A stretch of DNA of 64,000 nucleotides from Corbicula japonica. Taxonomy: Eukaryota; Mollusca; Bivalvia; Venerida; Cyrenidae. Positions 53,746 to 64,000 of this stretch are shown here, one piece after another (position 1 is the stretch's first letter; every line of letters begins with the position of its first letter). The stretch covers positions 62,001 through 126,000 of the forward strand of contig JAZAYU010000358.1 of the NCBI GenBank assembly GCA_038501625.1, given 5' to 3'. The notes below the pieces were generated by a model. It saw nothing but the letters and a program-made list of their open reading frames with translations. It searched no databases and was not told where the DNA came from. Position numbers and translations under genes: made by a program.

Positions 53746-54954
53746 AACACCCCTTCTTTTACAAAGACTAGAATCGTACCGCGACAAGTCCATATCATAT
53801 TTTACAAACAGAATTATATTACATAGATTGGTTATGACTGATACATGAAATTAAAACTACACGCTGTCTCCTTTTATAAAACGAGATAGATGCTAAAATG
53901 AAAACTTGACAAAAATAACACGGGAATATCCTACTACATTAATAATGCCAGTGAATGTCAATATCTGGAGTAATTGATCACCAATATCTTGGAAGTTGTC
54001 GGTTCAGTTATTACTGGTTTTTAAAAAAAGAATTATTGAAAATTATTTGGTTGTGGAAAGTGAACAGTTGGGTTTTGTTTTGTCTTTAATTAAAGGGGAG
54101 GTAATTTGCAAAAAAGGATATGTAAATGACTGTGTCTTATTTCTTTGCATCAGTGGGCTTTAACTATTGTGCATTTCCTTCAGAACATGCCATAAACTTC
54201 TTATATCGACAGTCAAATAATATGTTCGAGACGCTTATTTAAGAATATATCGATCTCATCATTATTTAGGAAAGAGGAGATAACCTTGACCTCTGTGAAA
54301 AAAATAATCCAGTTATGTGCAAAATCTTTCAACATAAATTAAAGATAAAATGTAGGATCACTTAAAAAAAAAATTCGAATTTTAAAAGGACGCCCGTTTC
54401 TTTTTTGTTCAGTATATTTAAATTTAGTGAAATGCAAACCATCTGGCCTGTCAAACCTCCATAATAACATTGCAATTATTTTCAAACACGTAACTTGACA
54501 TCCTTTTAAAATGAAACTTTAGGTCCATGAGAATCACTACTGGTTCAAAACAAGGGCGGTTAACAGAGGCCTTTTACGACCAGCATTGAATTTACCATTG
54601 AAATAAAGCAAACAAAATAATTAAGCTATTGACTTTAATTGTCAATAGGCAATTTACAAAACATGGCTTTTCGACAAGATAAAATTTTTGCGTTGATATT
54701 TCCTGAATTGTTTTGCCATTTAAAGAAGAGCGCACATTTTGAAATGATTAAAGCACTGATTGCGGTGCCCAACGTTATAAAACTGAGCATGGAAACCAGT
54801 CTCAAATCTCGGTACGGGTTTTATTGAGAGTAAGTCGATGACAAAGGCGGGTTTTACGGCCGATCAATAATTATTGCATATTTTGGTAAAGATTTTTTAA
54901 TGAGAGGGGTAAAGCTAACCGAAACCGTGCTTATAATTGTTTATTTGTCTAGGT

Positions 54955-55192
54955 TAACCCTTTACTCCATAGATACACCTTTATTGCGTGGGCGAATGGT
55001 GTAGATCCAGATCAGCGGCACATCTTTGCCTTCTGATTAGGATTTACACTGTTTGATTTTAGATTTGTAAGATTTTTTCTGACTAGAATGCAACCAGTGC
55101 AGATTCAGATCAGATGGAACAAATGTGCCAGGTGATTTGGATCCACACTGATTGCGAATGCGACAAAACGCGTATATTTGGAGTAAAGGTTT
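54955..55192. mobile_element. piggyBac-like MITE copy
   Basis: TTAA-CCCTTTACTCCATAGA at the left and tttggagtaaagg at the right. Confidence 0.75.
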
Positions 55193-56287
55193 AAAATTTA
55201 TTCAAAATACTTCATGCTAGAAGTAGTATAAAGCAGTTTTGGCAACTTTTATGGTCAGAATGTATACTACAGACTTAATAATGCGTAATTTTGACCAGCT
55301 GTCTGTCTTTCCATCTTCATTGACTTGAGCATTTAATTGTAAAAAGTAAATTCTCGTATATATTAAGTAAAAAAGCTTTTACGTTTTCTAGCGCAGGAAC
55401 TATTCACTGAGCTGTCCCAAATAGTTTTGTTTAAGCAGTTTTAATTATTGTTGCATCTCGAACGTATCCGATATCAAGCCCGGCATTTTGAGATGCGATT
55501 TAGGGCACTGAGTGAAAAATGCGGGCTTCTGGCACTGAAGGCATAATTTACGATGTCAGGACTTGGTTACGCACCTTTGCATTTTTTTAACATGAACACA
55601 TACGATTCCTACAAGGCCTTGTATTTTCGAAGGTCGCATACGTATTTTCACTGATTGTTATAAATAAATATGTCTTTCTGTCTAACAATATAAGCATATT
55701 TTACTTGTGTTTTATATTTTTGCCGAGTTCATATTTTTATAAGCTTGGGCAAACATTTCTTTCATAATTGCGTGTGATTAACATTTAATCACATCAAATG
55801 GTTGAAATGCACACTTTAAATGGAAAGTCGTAACTTGTTGACACATCGCTTAGTATCGATCAGTAGTAAATACGTATACAACTTCAGTTATTACGTTAAG
55901 TGTACTAATAACCGGAGGGTACGTAATACCGGATAAAAGCGCCATTGACTATTACATATCTACCTGTCATTTGAATGATGTCCCACTCAAAAACATTTGA
56001 ATACTTTAATCATACTGTTTTCGCCCTAAATACTTGAAAGTCCGAGATAAAATTCAGATTTTATTGTTTTACGTGTTCTTTCTTCCGAAGGAAAAAAAAT
56101 TAATAGAGAATTATTATGCACAGTAACGAATGTAAACTTAAAACAAATACTTCAGAGTGATTGATGCGTGTTTCTTGTCATTACGTAATGTGTTGACATC
56201 TGAAAGTATGTATGTATTGTTTAGTACATGCTAATTAAGGTGAAAATACGTTTCGTAATTACCTTTAGCAAACGAAAATAAAACAAA

Positions 56288-56321
56288 ATGGGTGGACATT
56301 ATTCTGGATTATCGAAATATG
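56288..56321 (+). CDS. Candidate alternative first exon B of the PTB gene (myristoylation-type start)
   Basis: ATG in context aacaaaATGG, encoding MGGHYSGLSKY and ending TATG|gtaaag in phase 1; the join gives LSKYDFGKSYPE. A second donor five bases on (gtactg) is also phase 1. Gly2 and Ser6 again fit N-myristoylation. It is the nearest candidate first exon, 3.8 kb upstream of the main exon. Confidence 0.65.
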
Positions 56322-57184
56322 GTAAAGGTACTGTTTTATTTTAGTCATGCATATGTTACAACAAAGTTAGAAAGATTTATTAAGCGTCAAAACCGATTCT
56401 GCAGGCGATAGGTAAACGCGTTATTACGTGTTAGCTGCGGCTATGTTTAACTCACAACTGCTTTTGATGACCATTGCTAATAAAAATTAAAACCAACAAG
56501 GATAGTTAACAATTAGGCAGTCAGTAGCTTGGTAATATTTTACTTAACACATTAATGTACCTGGAGCAATATTCACAAATTAAAAAAAATCACATTTGTG
56601 TGAAATTTACCGTTGGTTGTGTGTGAATTTCACGAAAATGAGAATTTTAGCTTTGCAATGCGTTATTTATTTTCAATATTACTAGCATGTGTGTTGTTGG
56701 CAATGTTGTTAGGTAACACCACCACCGCCACCACAACAATAATAATAATACAACAATAATAACAACAACAATAACAACATGTCTTTCCCTATTTACATTC
56801 TTATGGCATAGAGGAGTGATAAAGATACAGTGATGACGTGCTTAAATTTCGGTAGCAAACACAACGAAAACAAACAAAAACAGTTGTTTACAGTAAACAC
56901 AGTAAACGAAATACGTTATTCGCTACCTCGTAATTATCTTGAAGTTCGAAATTGCTCAAATATAATTTTAGACTTATCTAATTAGCATAAAACTTGACGC
57001 AAATAAACAAACTCATTTACATTCATCTGTTAAACAATTACCTGATTAACCAGTAAACATTTACATTGGCACGGCTTGGAATGATCCTTCATACCGGCGG
57101 AGTCCGGACATCGAGAACTGCCCGGGGCGCGAGCACTAAAATCGGTGATTACTTTAAAAGTTTTATATAGTTAAAAGTATTATA
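56322..57184. other. PTB gene intron, simple-sequence patch
   Basis: A CAC/AAT/AAC trinucleotide patch lies at 56720-56780; otherwise nothing recognised. 57800-59850 is also without features except a GTCC microsatellite at 57778-57825. Confidence 0.45.
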
Positions 57185-57361
57185 CAGTCAAACATGTGTT
57201 AAGCAGCCACCCAAGCGAGTGACAAACAGTCACTGCTTACACAAGTGGCTGTTAAAGACAGGTTAAAAATAAGAACTTATGCCAATTTAGGACATTTCAA
57301 ACTGGTTGTTTTAAGGCAGGTGGTTGCTGAATGTAGGTGGTTGCTAAGGCAGGTTCAACTT
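57185..57361. mobile_element. Tigger/pogo-like MITE, diverged
   Basis: tacagtcaaacatgtgttaa at the left and ggcaggttcaact at the right. Confidence 0.5.
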
Positions 57362-57473
57362 TAAACTTATAACTTTGCTTCTGAAACAGGTTCTTTCTTT
57401 AAACTTATATTGATCAAACTTCCTAGTACTAAGCCAATAATTGTGTCGTGTGTGGATAGAGAAAATTGCAGAA

Positions 57474-57541
57474 GAATACTGGTGGGACTCGAACCTGCGC
57501 AATCCGGCCACAAGTCTGATACTTAACCCCATGACCAATTT
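57474..57541 (-). mobile_element. tRNA-derived SINE remnant
   Basis: Minus-strand ggtcatggggttaagtatca and caggttcgagtcccacc resemble A and B boxes; the cloverleaf does not close. Confidence 0.5.
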
Positions 57542-58645
57542 TAAGAAAAACTGATGTTAGAAGTTACATATCTATTGCAGCACCTAGTTTTAGTTATGAC
57601 ATGAAATGCAAGCGTAACATACAGTACACTAAGTTTTGACCTTGGCAGAAAAGACAACTCTAGCATGTTGATATAACTAGCAGTAATTAAACCGAATTAA
57701 TCCGCAAATGGAATTCGATAACCATGCAAGAGCCGTGATCTAGGGGTAACATGTCTGACTTTTCCCGGCCATTCCCTGTCTGTTCGTCCGTTTGTCTCTC
57801 TGTCCGTCCGTCCGTCTGTCTGTTAAATAACTTTTATACACATGATCATATAACGTCAACATACCAACTAACACAATTAAAGTCATATCCAAACATTTAG
57901 CGCACAGAAAAAAGAGCCTAAATACATAGAAGACATTTTGCGTCGTTGTTTTTGTTTATTGCAAGTTTGTGAATACTTTCAGCGTCGACGTTAATAAGTT
58001 AGAAAGCAGTCAAAACTATAAATTACATGTATGGTCGTCATGGAAATACCGAAAACTAGTGTTTAAATTGAACGTTTATTCTGTTTTTATTGCTTATATC
58101 GGTATGTGAAAACGTGCGAAGTTGTTTAAAATTCGTTAGTCCCGAAATCGTATTGCAGTCTCTTTAACATTTATTTTGCGTCGGCCGTTTTCACTTTGTT
58201 TGCTCTTCAAAATTATGGTCGTGTCGCTCGTTTGTAAATATGACAAGTACGCGAAAATGCTTGTTCAGGTTTGACCAGAAGGCTATCTTTGATGTTAAAT
58301 ATGCTTTGTACACAAGGGACATAAAGTTTACACGAGTCCGTTGCAGTAAAATAAACTTAACAACTTGTTTTCACTTCACGCATTTCGACATGGTCATTTC
58401 TTGCTGCGACCGAGTCTACATGTATTTCGTTTCACTTGGTATTAGTTTAAACGCAAGTATTTGTTTCAACGCACTAGGTTCAGTTCATTGTTTATTTTAG
58501 TTTTTCAGAATACGCTGTAAATAACTTGACAATTTCTGAGATTATTGTGAATAAAATGTATTCTTTAGCGTACACTGTTTTAAGAGATGCGATAGTAATA
58601 AGTTATTTACTTGTGGAGAGCGTATAAAATCGAAATAGAACTATT

Positions 58646-58740
58646 AGCAGTGGAACCTCACAATTCAGACCACATTTGGATTGGGCAGAAGTGGTCTTTT
58701 AGATCATTTAAAATCTATAGTAAAGTTATCTATGATCTAA
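58646..58740. mobile_element. Tigger/pogo-like MITE fragment
   Basis: agcagtggaacctcacaatt and agaagtggtctttta resemble the left half of the family. Confidence 0.4.
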
Positions 58741-59850
58741 GATCAATTTTGATAACAAATATTTAGGTATTAGGTAAAACAGTTAATGAAAATTAGCGAA
58801 AGTGCATACTTTGTTTTGGAATAGAGAATGTGTTATATACAGTGAAAAAGAAACCTTTGTATACCAGTGCTTTAGATGATATAGTGAAAAGTAGCCAACG
58901 CTTATATGAACTAGCCGCTTTAATTAGTACTGTAATCATTATTAACTATGAAACCACACGATCAGCTTTTCTTTAATGATATTTTTAGGTTGAATTATTG
59001 TTTTTGTTTGTGTATATTCCTCAAGCCAAATAATATGTATTGAAATTCATCTGTTGTTAAGTTCGCCTGATTTATGAAGATTAATGGGTGTATATTATAA
59101 TTAAGAAACACTCAGCTACCGAATTTATCCGAGAAACCGATTAGAAATCGGAGAATGCATCATAATCTATTAAAATCGGAGTGTAAAAATTCGAAAGTAT
59201 AGTTTATAAATTAGCTTTGTTCTGTGTATGGATAGAGTTGTTGGAAATTGAAAGATTGCAACAATGAATTCGCCATTTAAATCGTGTATGTTGGATTTTG
59301 TTTCATTACTTTGAGGCCGTTGGAATATAAATCTATACTGGGAGATAAAACAAAGTTGCCTATTTACAATTCGGGGTGGAATAATTCAATATCTCAGATG
59401 CGAATGTTATATTAATTGTACCGCTTTATAAAACATAATTATTATAAATGACTGAACAGTAGCATATAGCACCGGAATTTCGGACTAATCAGTGTATTTT
59501 ATAATCTGTTGTGAGTGAATTTTACTGCATTAGTAACGCTAAAACAACTTTGACTTTTTATAAATTCACTCGTACGTTGGCTGTCTAATTATATTACATT
59601 TACATTATTTACAGGTCTTCTGCAGTTTAAATGACAAATTTTGATATTTGGATACACTTGACTTTTCGTCACTGATACGTGATTAGGCACCTTTAAATGC
59701 ATAAACTTGCTTTTATAGGAATTTCAGGGCTAGGCGCTGTCGCCGTGACGGTGCGGGTTCGCTCCAAGCTAGAAGCACTATCATTTATAATATGCCTAAG
59801 ACTTTTCTGTTTTAAAACCTAACATTGTTTATTAAGATGCTGTGGATGTA

Positions 59851-60095
59851 CATAAATTCGCGGGCATAAAATTTCGCGGTTTTCCGTTAGACACCATTTT
59901 TCCTAGGTTCTTAATTTTGTGGATCTCAATTTTCTAAACATTGTTTATGTCCAGTGTTTCGTGGAACTCAATTTTCTAAACTGTGTTTAAGTTCATTTTT
60001 TTATAAATTTTGTGGTGGTTTTAAATTCACGCATCTATTTGTTTACGAAATCCACGAAATTTAGTACCCCGCGAATTTCAATGATTTTACAGTAG
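59851..60095. mobile_element. TTTCGCG-family MITE next to the PTB main exon
   Basis: tcgcgggcataaaatttcgc at the left and ccgcgaatttcaatgatttt at the right; it ends about 28 bp before the exon acceptor. Confidence 0.55.
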
Positions 60096-60123
60096 AATAT
60101 AATGTTCTTTGTTTGTTTTTCAG

Positions 60124-62303
60124 ATTTTGGGAAGAGCTATCCGGAAGCGAGGGGAGAAATTATTCACGGTTTCCAACCGAGAGGTAAAATGGAAGCGGAG
60201 TACGTCGGATATTACCTCGGTACGGCCACTCCGACCAAAGGTACAACCGGACTCGGGGTAATCCAGAAACCTCTAAGGGAAAAATACTTTGCTTTCCGAA
60301 AATCTACAGACAATAAACTAGGACCGGAAGTCGGGATTAGGGTGACCCCCCGGGGGATAATTCTGTTATTTCCCGGTGGACATCCGGCGGAACCGAATGA
60401 TCAGTTCTACGAAATCTCGTCGATACATTTTATCGAAGCTGTGAGATTTGTGACACGAAAACAAAAAGACAAGAAGTTATACGGAGCCTTTGTGCCAATT
60501 GATGACGACGAAGCTAATCCAAATCAGGATAAATTATTTGAGCAAATCGAAAAGAAGTTTAAACATTTGGAGAAAATATCGCACCCGCCCATGCTTGCAT
60601 GCGTCATGCGCAGACCAACTGGGATAAAAGCTGTCGATTGCCATATGTTTGTAATCCCTGTGATCGCAGACGCTTTAAGAATCGCCGATATGGTACACAG
60701 ATTTCAAGAGCGTCCAGATAACCCAGAATTCTATTATGGTGGCCGGCCGCCTCCCGATCCAAGAGATATGCCTCCTGAACCAGATGTGATTCCGCGCAAT
60801 CTCGGACAACCGTTTCGTGACAGAGAACCTGCTCTTGGGCCAGGGCCTGGGCCTGCACAAGGGCCAAGGTCACGTGATTCAGACGATTATGCATATTTGT
60901 ATAAAGGTCGTGGTTTTGAATTGAAACAGGAACATTTCAATGGTAAAGAAGATGATATGAGACGTCAAGAACAAACAAATAGAAGTTTTGAAAGAGATAG
61001 GTTGCCCTTACCTGGCGACAACCCACAGCGCTATGACCCCATGCAGGGAAGGCCAGGGAGTCTTGAACTAAGGGGTGGGCAGAGAGATGATCCTTACATA
61101 GAGCGTAGGCCTAAGGAGTTCTTGTCGCCAGACGGAAGGTATATTGAAAGAGATTCTTTCGGAGGAGAGCATGAGTTCGACAACCGGGTTGTACATGAGC
61201 GTCAGAGATCTGGGGGTGATAGAGACTTTGACAGATTTTCTGGGGACAGGAGAATGTTATCGCCTCGAAACGAGTTCCCGGCATCCCCAAGGAACGAGTT
61301 TCCGGCCTCTCCACGTAATGATTTGCCACTAACAAGGGAGCACACGGAGCGCAGACCCGAAAATTATCCGGGGAGATTCTCGGATTCTTCGTTTGATCAG
61401 CATCGAGGTCCTCCGCCATGGCAGCAGGATAGAAGATCTGCTGGAGGGGATCCCAGAAACTTCAGAGACTACGAAGAGGCTCCGAACTCCCGACCATACA
61501 GAGGGGATCAGCAAAGATCCCCTCCACAAAGCCCCAGGGGCCGGCCCCCACAAAGAGCTACTTCTCCACCGCGAGGCCAATCTTCTCCACGGGAAAAGTC
61601 GCCAAACTATGATGATCAAATTTACTCCGCCTCCAATTTAGAGAGTCGACTGGAGGAACAACAATCCGGTAAACCGGTGGCTAAAGTTCCTCCGAACCGG
61701 CACGTCGGGGTAAGGGTTTTACCCACCCTTCCAATAGCTGATGCCAAAAACCGGCTAAAACCTGTGTCACCTAGAATTTCCGATCCCCCTTCCAAAGTTG
61801 AAGAGAAGCCGCCATCATACAACCTAAATATAAAACCGGAACCGGAAGAGGAAAACCCATATGACAATGCACCAGATAGATATTTGCACCGAAATAACCG
61901 GCCAACTTCCGATATAAGTCCACTTGTCCAAAGAAGAGGGGATGGTTACGGCCATAATCCAAGGGTAAAGAGTGATGATTATGGCGGACATACGTACCCA
62001 GACGATTATGGGTACAAAAATACAGCGCAACAATACAACAAGCAATGGTCGTATGAGGACGAAAAAGAGAAATTTTTGAAAAACAGAGAAAATGGAAGTG
62101 GAGGTGGGTGGGGTAATGCAAATAATTCCAAACCGGACCAGGGAGGTTTCAGTGGTGTAGATTATGGAAAGGACCTCAATGAAAGAGGTGGAAGGCATAT
62201 GAAAGACATGGAAATTGAGAATATGTTTTCTAAAATGAGGACCACAAATCCAGGCGGACAAGGTGATCTAGACTTTGAAAGGGGACTAGGGTATTTGCCA
62301 TAA
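60124..62303 (+). CDS. PTB/PID-domain adaptor protein, main exon (726 aa)
   Basis: A long open exon starts after the acceptor tttgtttttcag, phase 1, and runs to TAA at 62301. The first ~170 residues form a phosphotyrosine-binding (PTB/PID) fold: MEAEYVGYYLGTATP (first strand), GIRVTPRGIILLF, YEISSIHFIEAVRFVTRK, then a C-terminal helix with IADALRIADMVHRFQ. PTB domains bind NPxY-type peptides of receptors. The rest is disordered: Pro/Arg/Asp-rich, a tandem PASPRNEF repeat, SP-rich stretches, and tyrosine motifs (NYDDQIY, NPYDNAP) that could bind SH2 or PTB partners. The upstream ATG at 60102 lies in the polypyrimidine tract, so the true N-terminus comes from a first exon; ATG at 60189 has a good context for an unanchored form. 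I do not recognise a named vertebrate orthologue. Confidence 0.86.
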
Positions 62304-62549
62304 GCAATCGACCAAAGAATACATTTATTGGATTTATAGATCTAAATATTATGTTTCATTCACAAAGTGCCATTTCAGGTAGAACTTTCGTCAAAGCAAA
62401 CGTGTAAATGGAACATAATTATCTGCCCGTAATAATTATATTTATCGATTACAAAAATGTGCTGCAGCAGACGAAGATGGGTGTATAATGTTCATTTCAT
62501 CTGCGATATTTACTAAATTCATATTTATATCATGTACTTCAAAATTTTG

Positions 62550-62845
62550 GGGTACGTCACGGGAAAGGTGTCTTTGGTAATATTACTTAACATTTTAGTT
62601 GTTACTATATGGGGCAAGCCACGGGAAAAGATACCTTCGGTCAAATTTTGTGACATTTTAATTGTTACTATATTTAGAAAGAACTTACAAATACCTTTTA
62701 TTTTCTGATAACTAAACAGTGATTTTGTTGAACATTTCGACAATAAAATGGTATTTTTATTGCGAATTCCATAATAATTAATATCGTCTGCTTAACTTTA
62801 TGAAGTAATACCTGTCCGAGGTACCTTTTCCCGTGACGCGCCCCA
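62550..62845 (+). repeat. Direct and inverted repeats in the PTB gene 3' region
   Basis: Two imperfect ~65-bp direct copies (from cacgggaaaggtgtcttt and cacgggaaaagatacctt, each ending attgttactat-like) are followed at 62819 by an inverted copy, aggtaccttttcccgtg. The inverted copies could pair in the transcript. Confidence 0.6.
62742..62747 (+). promoter_or_regulatory. Candidate poly(A) signal of the PTB gene
   Basis: AATAAA 438 bp after the stop codon, the first canonical signal downstream. Usage is inferred. Confidence 0.45.
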
Positions 62846-62847
62846 AT

Positions 62848-63447
62848 TATTTGGAAAGAGCATACACTTATCTTTTATTTCTTCTTAACTAATACAGGAT
62901 CTTGATTCACGTTTAAGCTATGTAATATTTTAAAATTCTTACGCGAAATGCATCAGTGTGTCTGCTAGATACATTATGATGTCATTTTAAAGAATACGTA
63001 AATTTCTATAAAAAATAACGTCAATTTCCCAAAGAAAACTTTCCCCGTGGCGCGCCTCAAATAATTAATGAAATTACTTGAAAACAAGTAAGTGCACAAT
63101 TAACAAGAAAAAATAAACAAGACAAGATTTTAATATCGATCATTAAACGGAAAACAGCTCATTTCACTGCAATTATGCAAATTAAGTTGCATTCAGTTGT
63201 TTTTGAATTTGTTCATTGTTATCTTCGTTTCGTGTTTAAGTATATTTGTACAGTATAAATTAGTTGTGTTTATTTAAACTTCTTAAAATTTCGCAATTTA
63301 AACATGTCCAGAAATGTTACAGCATTCAAGAATATCAAATGTTGTCTACGGTTTAAATTAACAGAATATATATTTTATAGAAGAATGCATTTCTATGGAA
63401 ACTTTGATTATTCTTAACGTAATTTTCATTTATCAGATTGATTTTTT
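62848..63447. other. Downstream of the PTB gene, nothing recognised
   Basis: AT-rich flank. The same applies to 63711-64000. Confidence 0.45.
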
Positions 63448-63710
63448 ATGGCCCCAAAAAGTGGGAGGCATAAAGAGTTGCACTCGTCCGTCCGTCTGTC
63501 CGTACGTCCCCAAATCTTGTGGCATCAACTCCTCCTAAACTATATGGCGGATTTGTTTCAAACTTGCACAGATGATCAAGCAGGATATGTAGATGATCAT
63601 TAAGAAAGTGTTTTTTTCCTGAGACCATTTTTACCAAAGTTATGGCCATTTTTTATTAAAAACTATGTTGCAGTAGTGGGGGCATCAGTGTCCGAGGACA
63701 CATTCTAGTT
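63448..63710 (+). mobile_element. Short Helentron-associated-like element (ATGGCCCC family)
   Basis: 5' ATGGCCCC...GGGAGGCAT, GTCCGTCC repeats, 3' gtgggggcatcagtgtccga then a hairpin and CTAGTT. No tandem core. Confidence 0.7.
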
Positions 63711-64000
63711 TTATTAAAAACACCATTAAGAACATGAAATCAAGCCCAAGCTTTTTTTACCTATCGCTAGGTAGCACGTGCATGAAGCAAATCCTCAGAT
63801 CAGTCTGTGCATTACTATGGAACGCCAAAGCTGATATAAACTTGGCAATTTCCGTTAGGTCGTGTATTTTTCTCTTTACACTTGATAATTATTCCAATTA
63901 ATAAGTTGTAGAGTTATGACTAGTGTAGCCCTGATTTAAATGGAGACCAGTTTTTGAAGTAATGCTTACATCCACGCTTCCTGGCGCACATAAGAGGTAC

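Noticed and set aside
53396..53848. 150-codon Asp-rich open frame
   Set aside because: It runs from a GAT-rich tract straight into an antisense tRNA-like SINE head; no splice or homology support.
60102..60123. ATG at 60102 as the PTB protein start
   Set aside because: MFFVCFS is encoded by the pyrimidine tract of a strong 3' splice site (ttctttgtttgtttttcag).

Overview
The window is AT-rich, intron-rich eukaryotic DNA. The gene content (XRCC1, a TMEM47/PERP-like tetraspan gene, a PTB-domain adaptor gene) and the repeat content point to a mollusc, most likely a bivalve. The repeats behind this are mobile elements carrying GTCC microsatellites and tandem cores, tRNA-derived SINEs with AAAC tails, and dense TTAA-flanked MITEs. 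The species call is inference; the gene calls rest on spliced translations that I read directly.

Layout. (1) 1-29213, + strand: the DNA single-strand-break repair scaffold XRCC1. Sixteen coding exons are in the window (inferred exons 2-17; exon 1 lies upstream). They are small islands among repeat-filled introns, and all splice phases agree, giving 631 codons before the stop. The last exon is tandemly triplicated. (2) 29214-37624: intergenic DNA made mostly of nested MITEs. (3) 37625-40862, - strand: a four-exon TMEM47/PERP-like membrane protein gene (196 aa). (4) 42274-42345: an intact tRNA-Asp(GTC) gene. (5) 42858-62303, + strand: a gene for a PTB/PID-domain adaptor. Its 2.2-kb main exon (60124-62303) can be joined in frame to several alternative upstream first exons. 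These encode likely membrane anchors: two N-myristoylation-type starts, MGNTHS and MGGHYS, and one polybasic/Cys-cluster start. (6) 62304-64000: 3' flank with repeats.

Mobile DNA dominates. At least 27 copies of a piggyBac-like MITE (TTAA target sites, CCCTTT termini) are present. Other families are: elements with a 5' hairpin, tandem core and 3' hairpin that resemble Helentron-associated elements; Tigger/pogo-like MITEs with CAGTGAAACC ends; a TTTCGCG-rich MITE family; fold-back repeats; tRNA-derived SINEs; and six copies of a hairpin-headed element class. In that class the arms differ in sequence but the hairpin tip keeps the same tandem purine mismatch (CGAG opposite CGAG). One of these carries a 12 x 66-bp array in which nearly every unit has a CRE (TGACGTCA) and an E-box (CACGTG). 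Several nestings give relative insertion ages.

The three protein genes have unrelated jobs (DNA repair, junction/membrane biology, signalling adaptor) and are not an operon or a pathway cluster.
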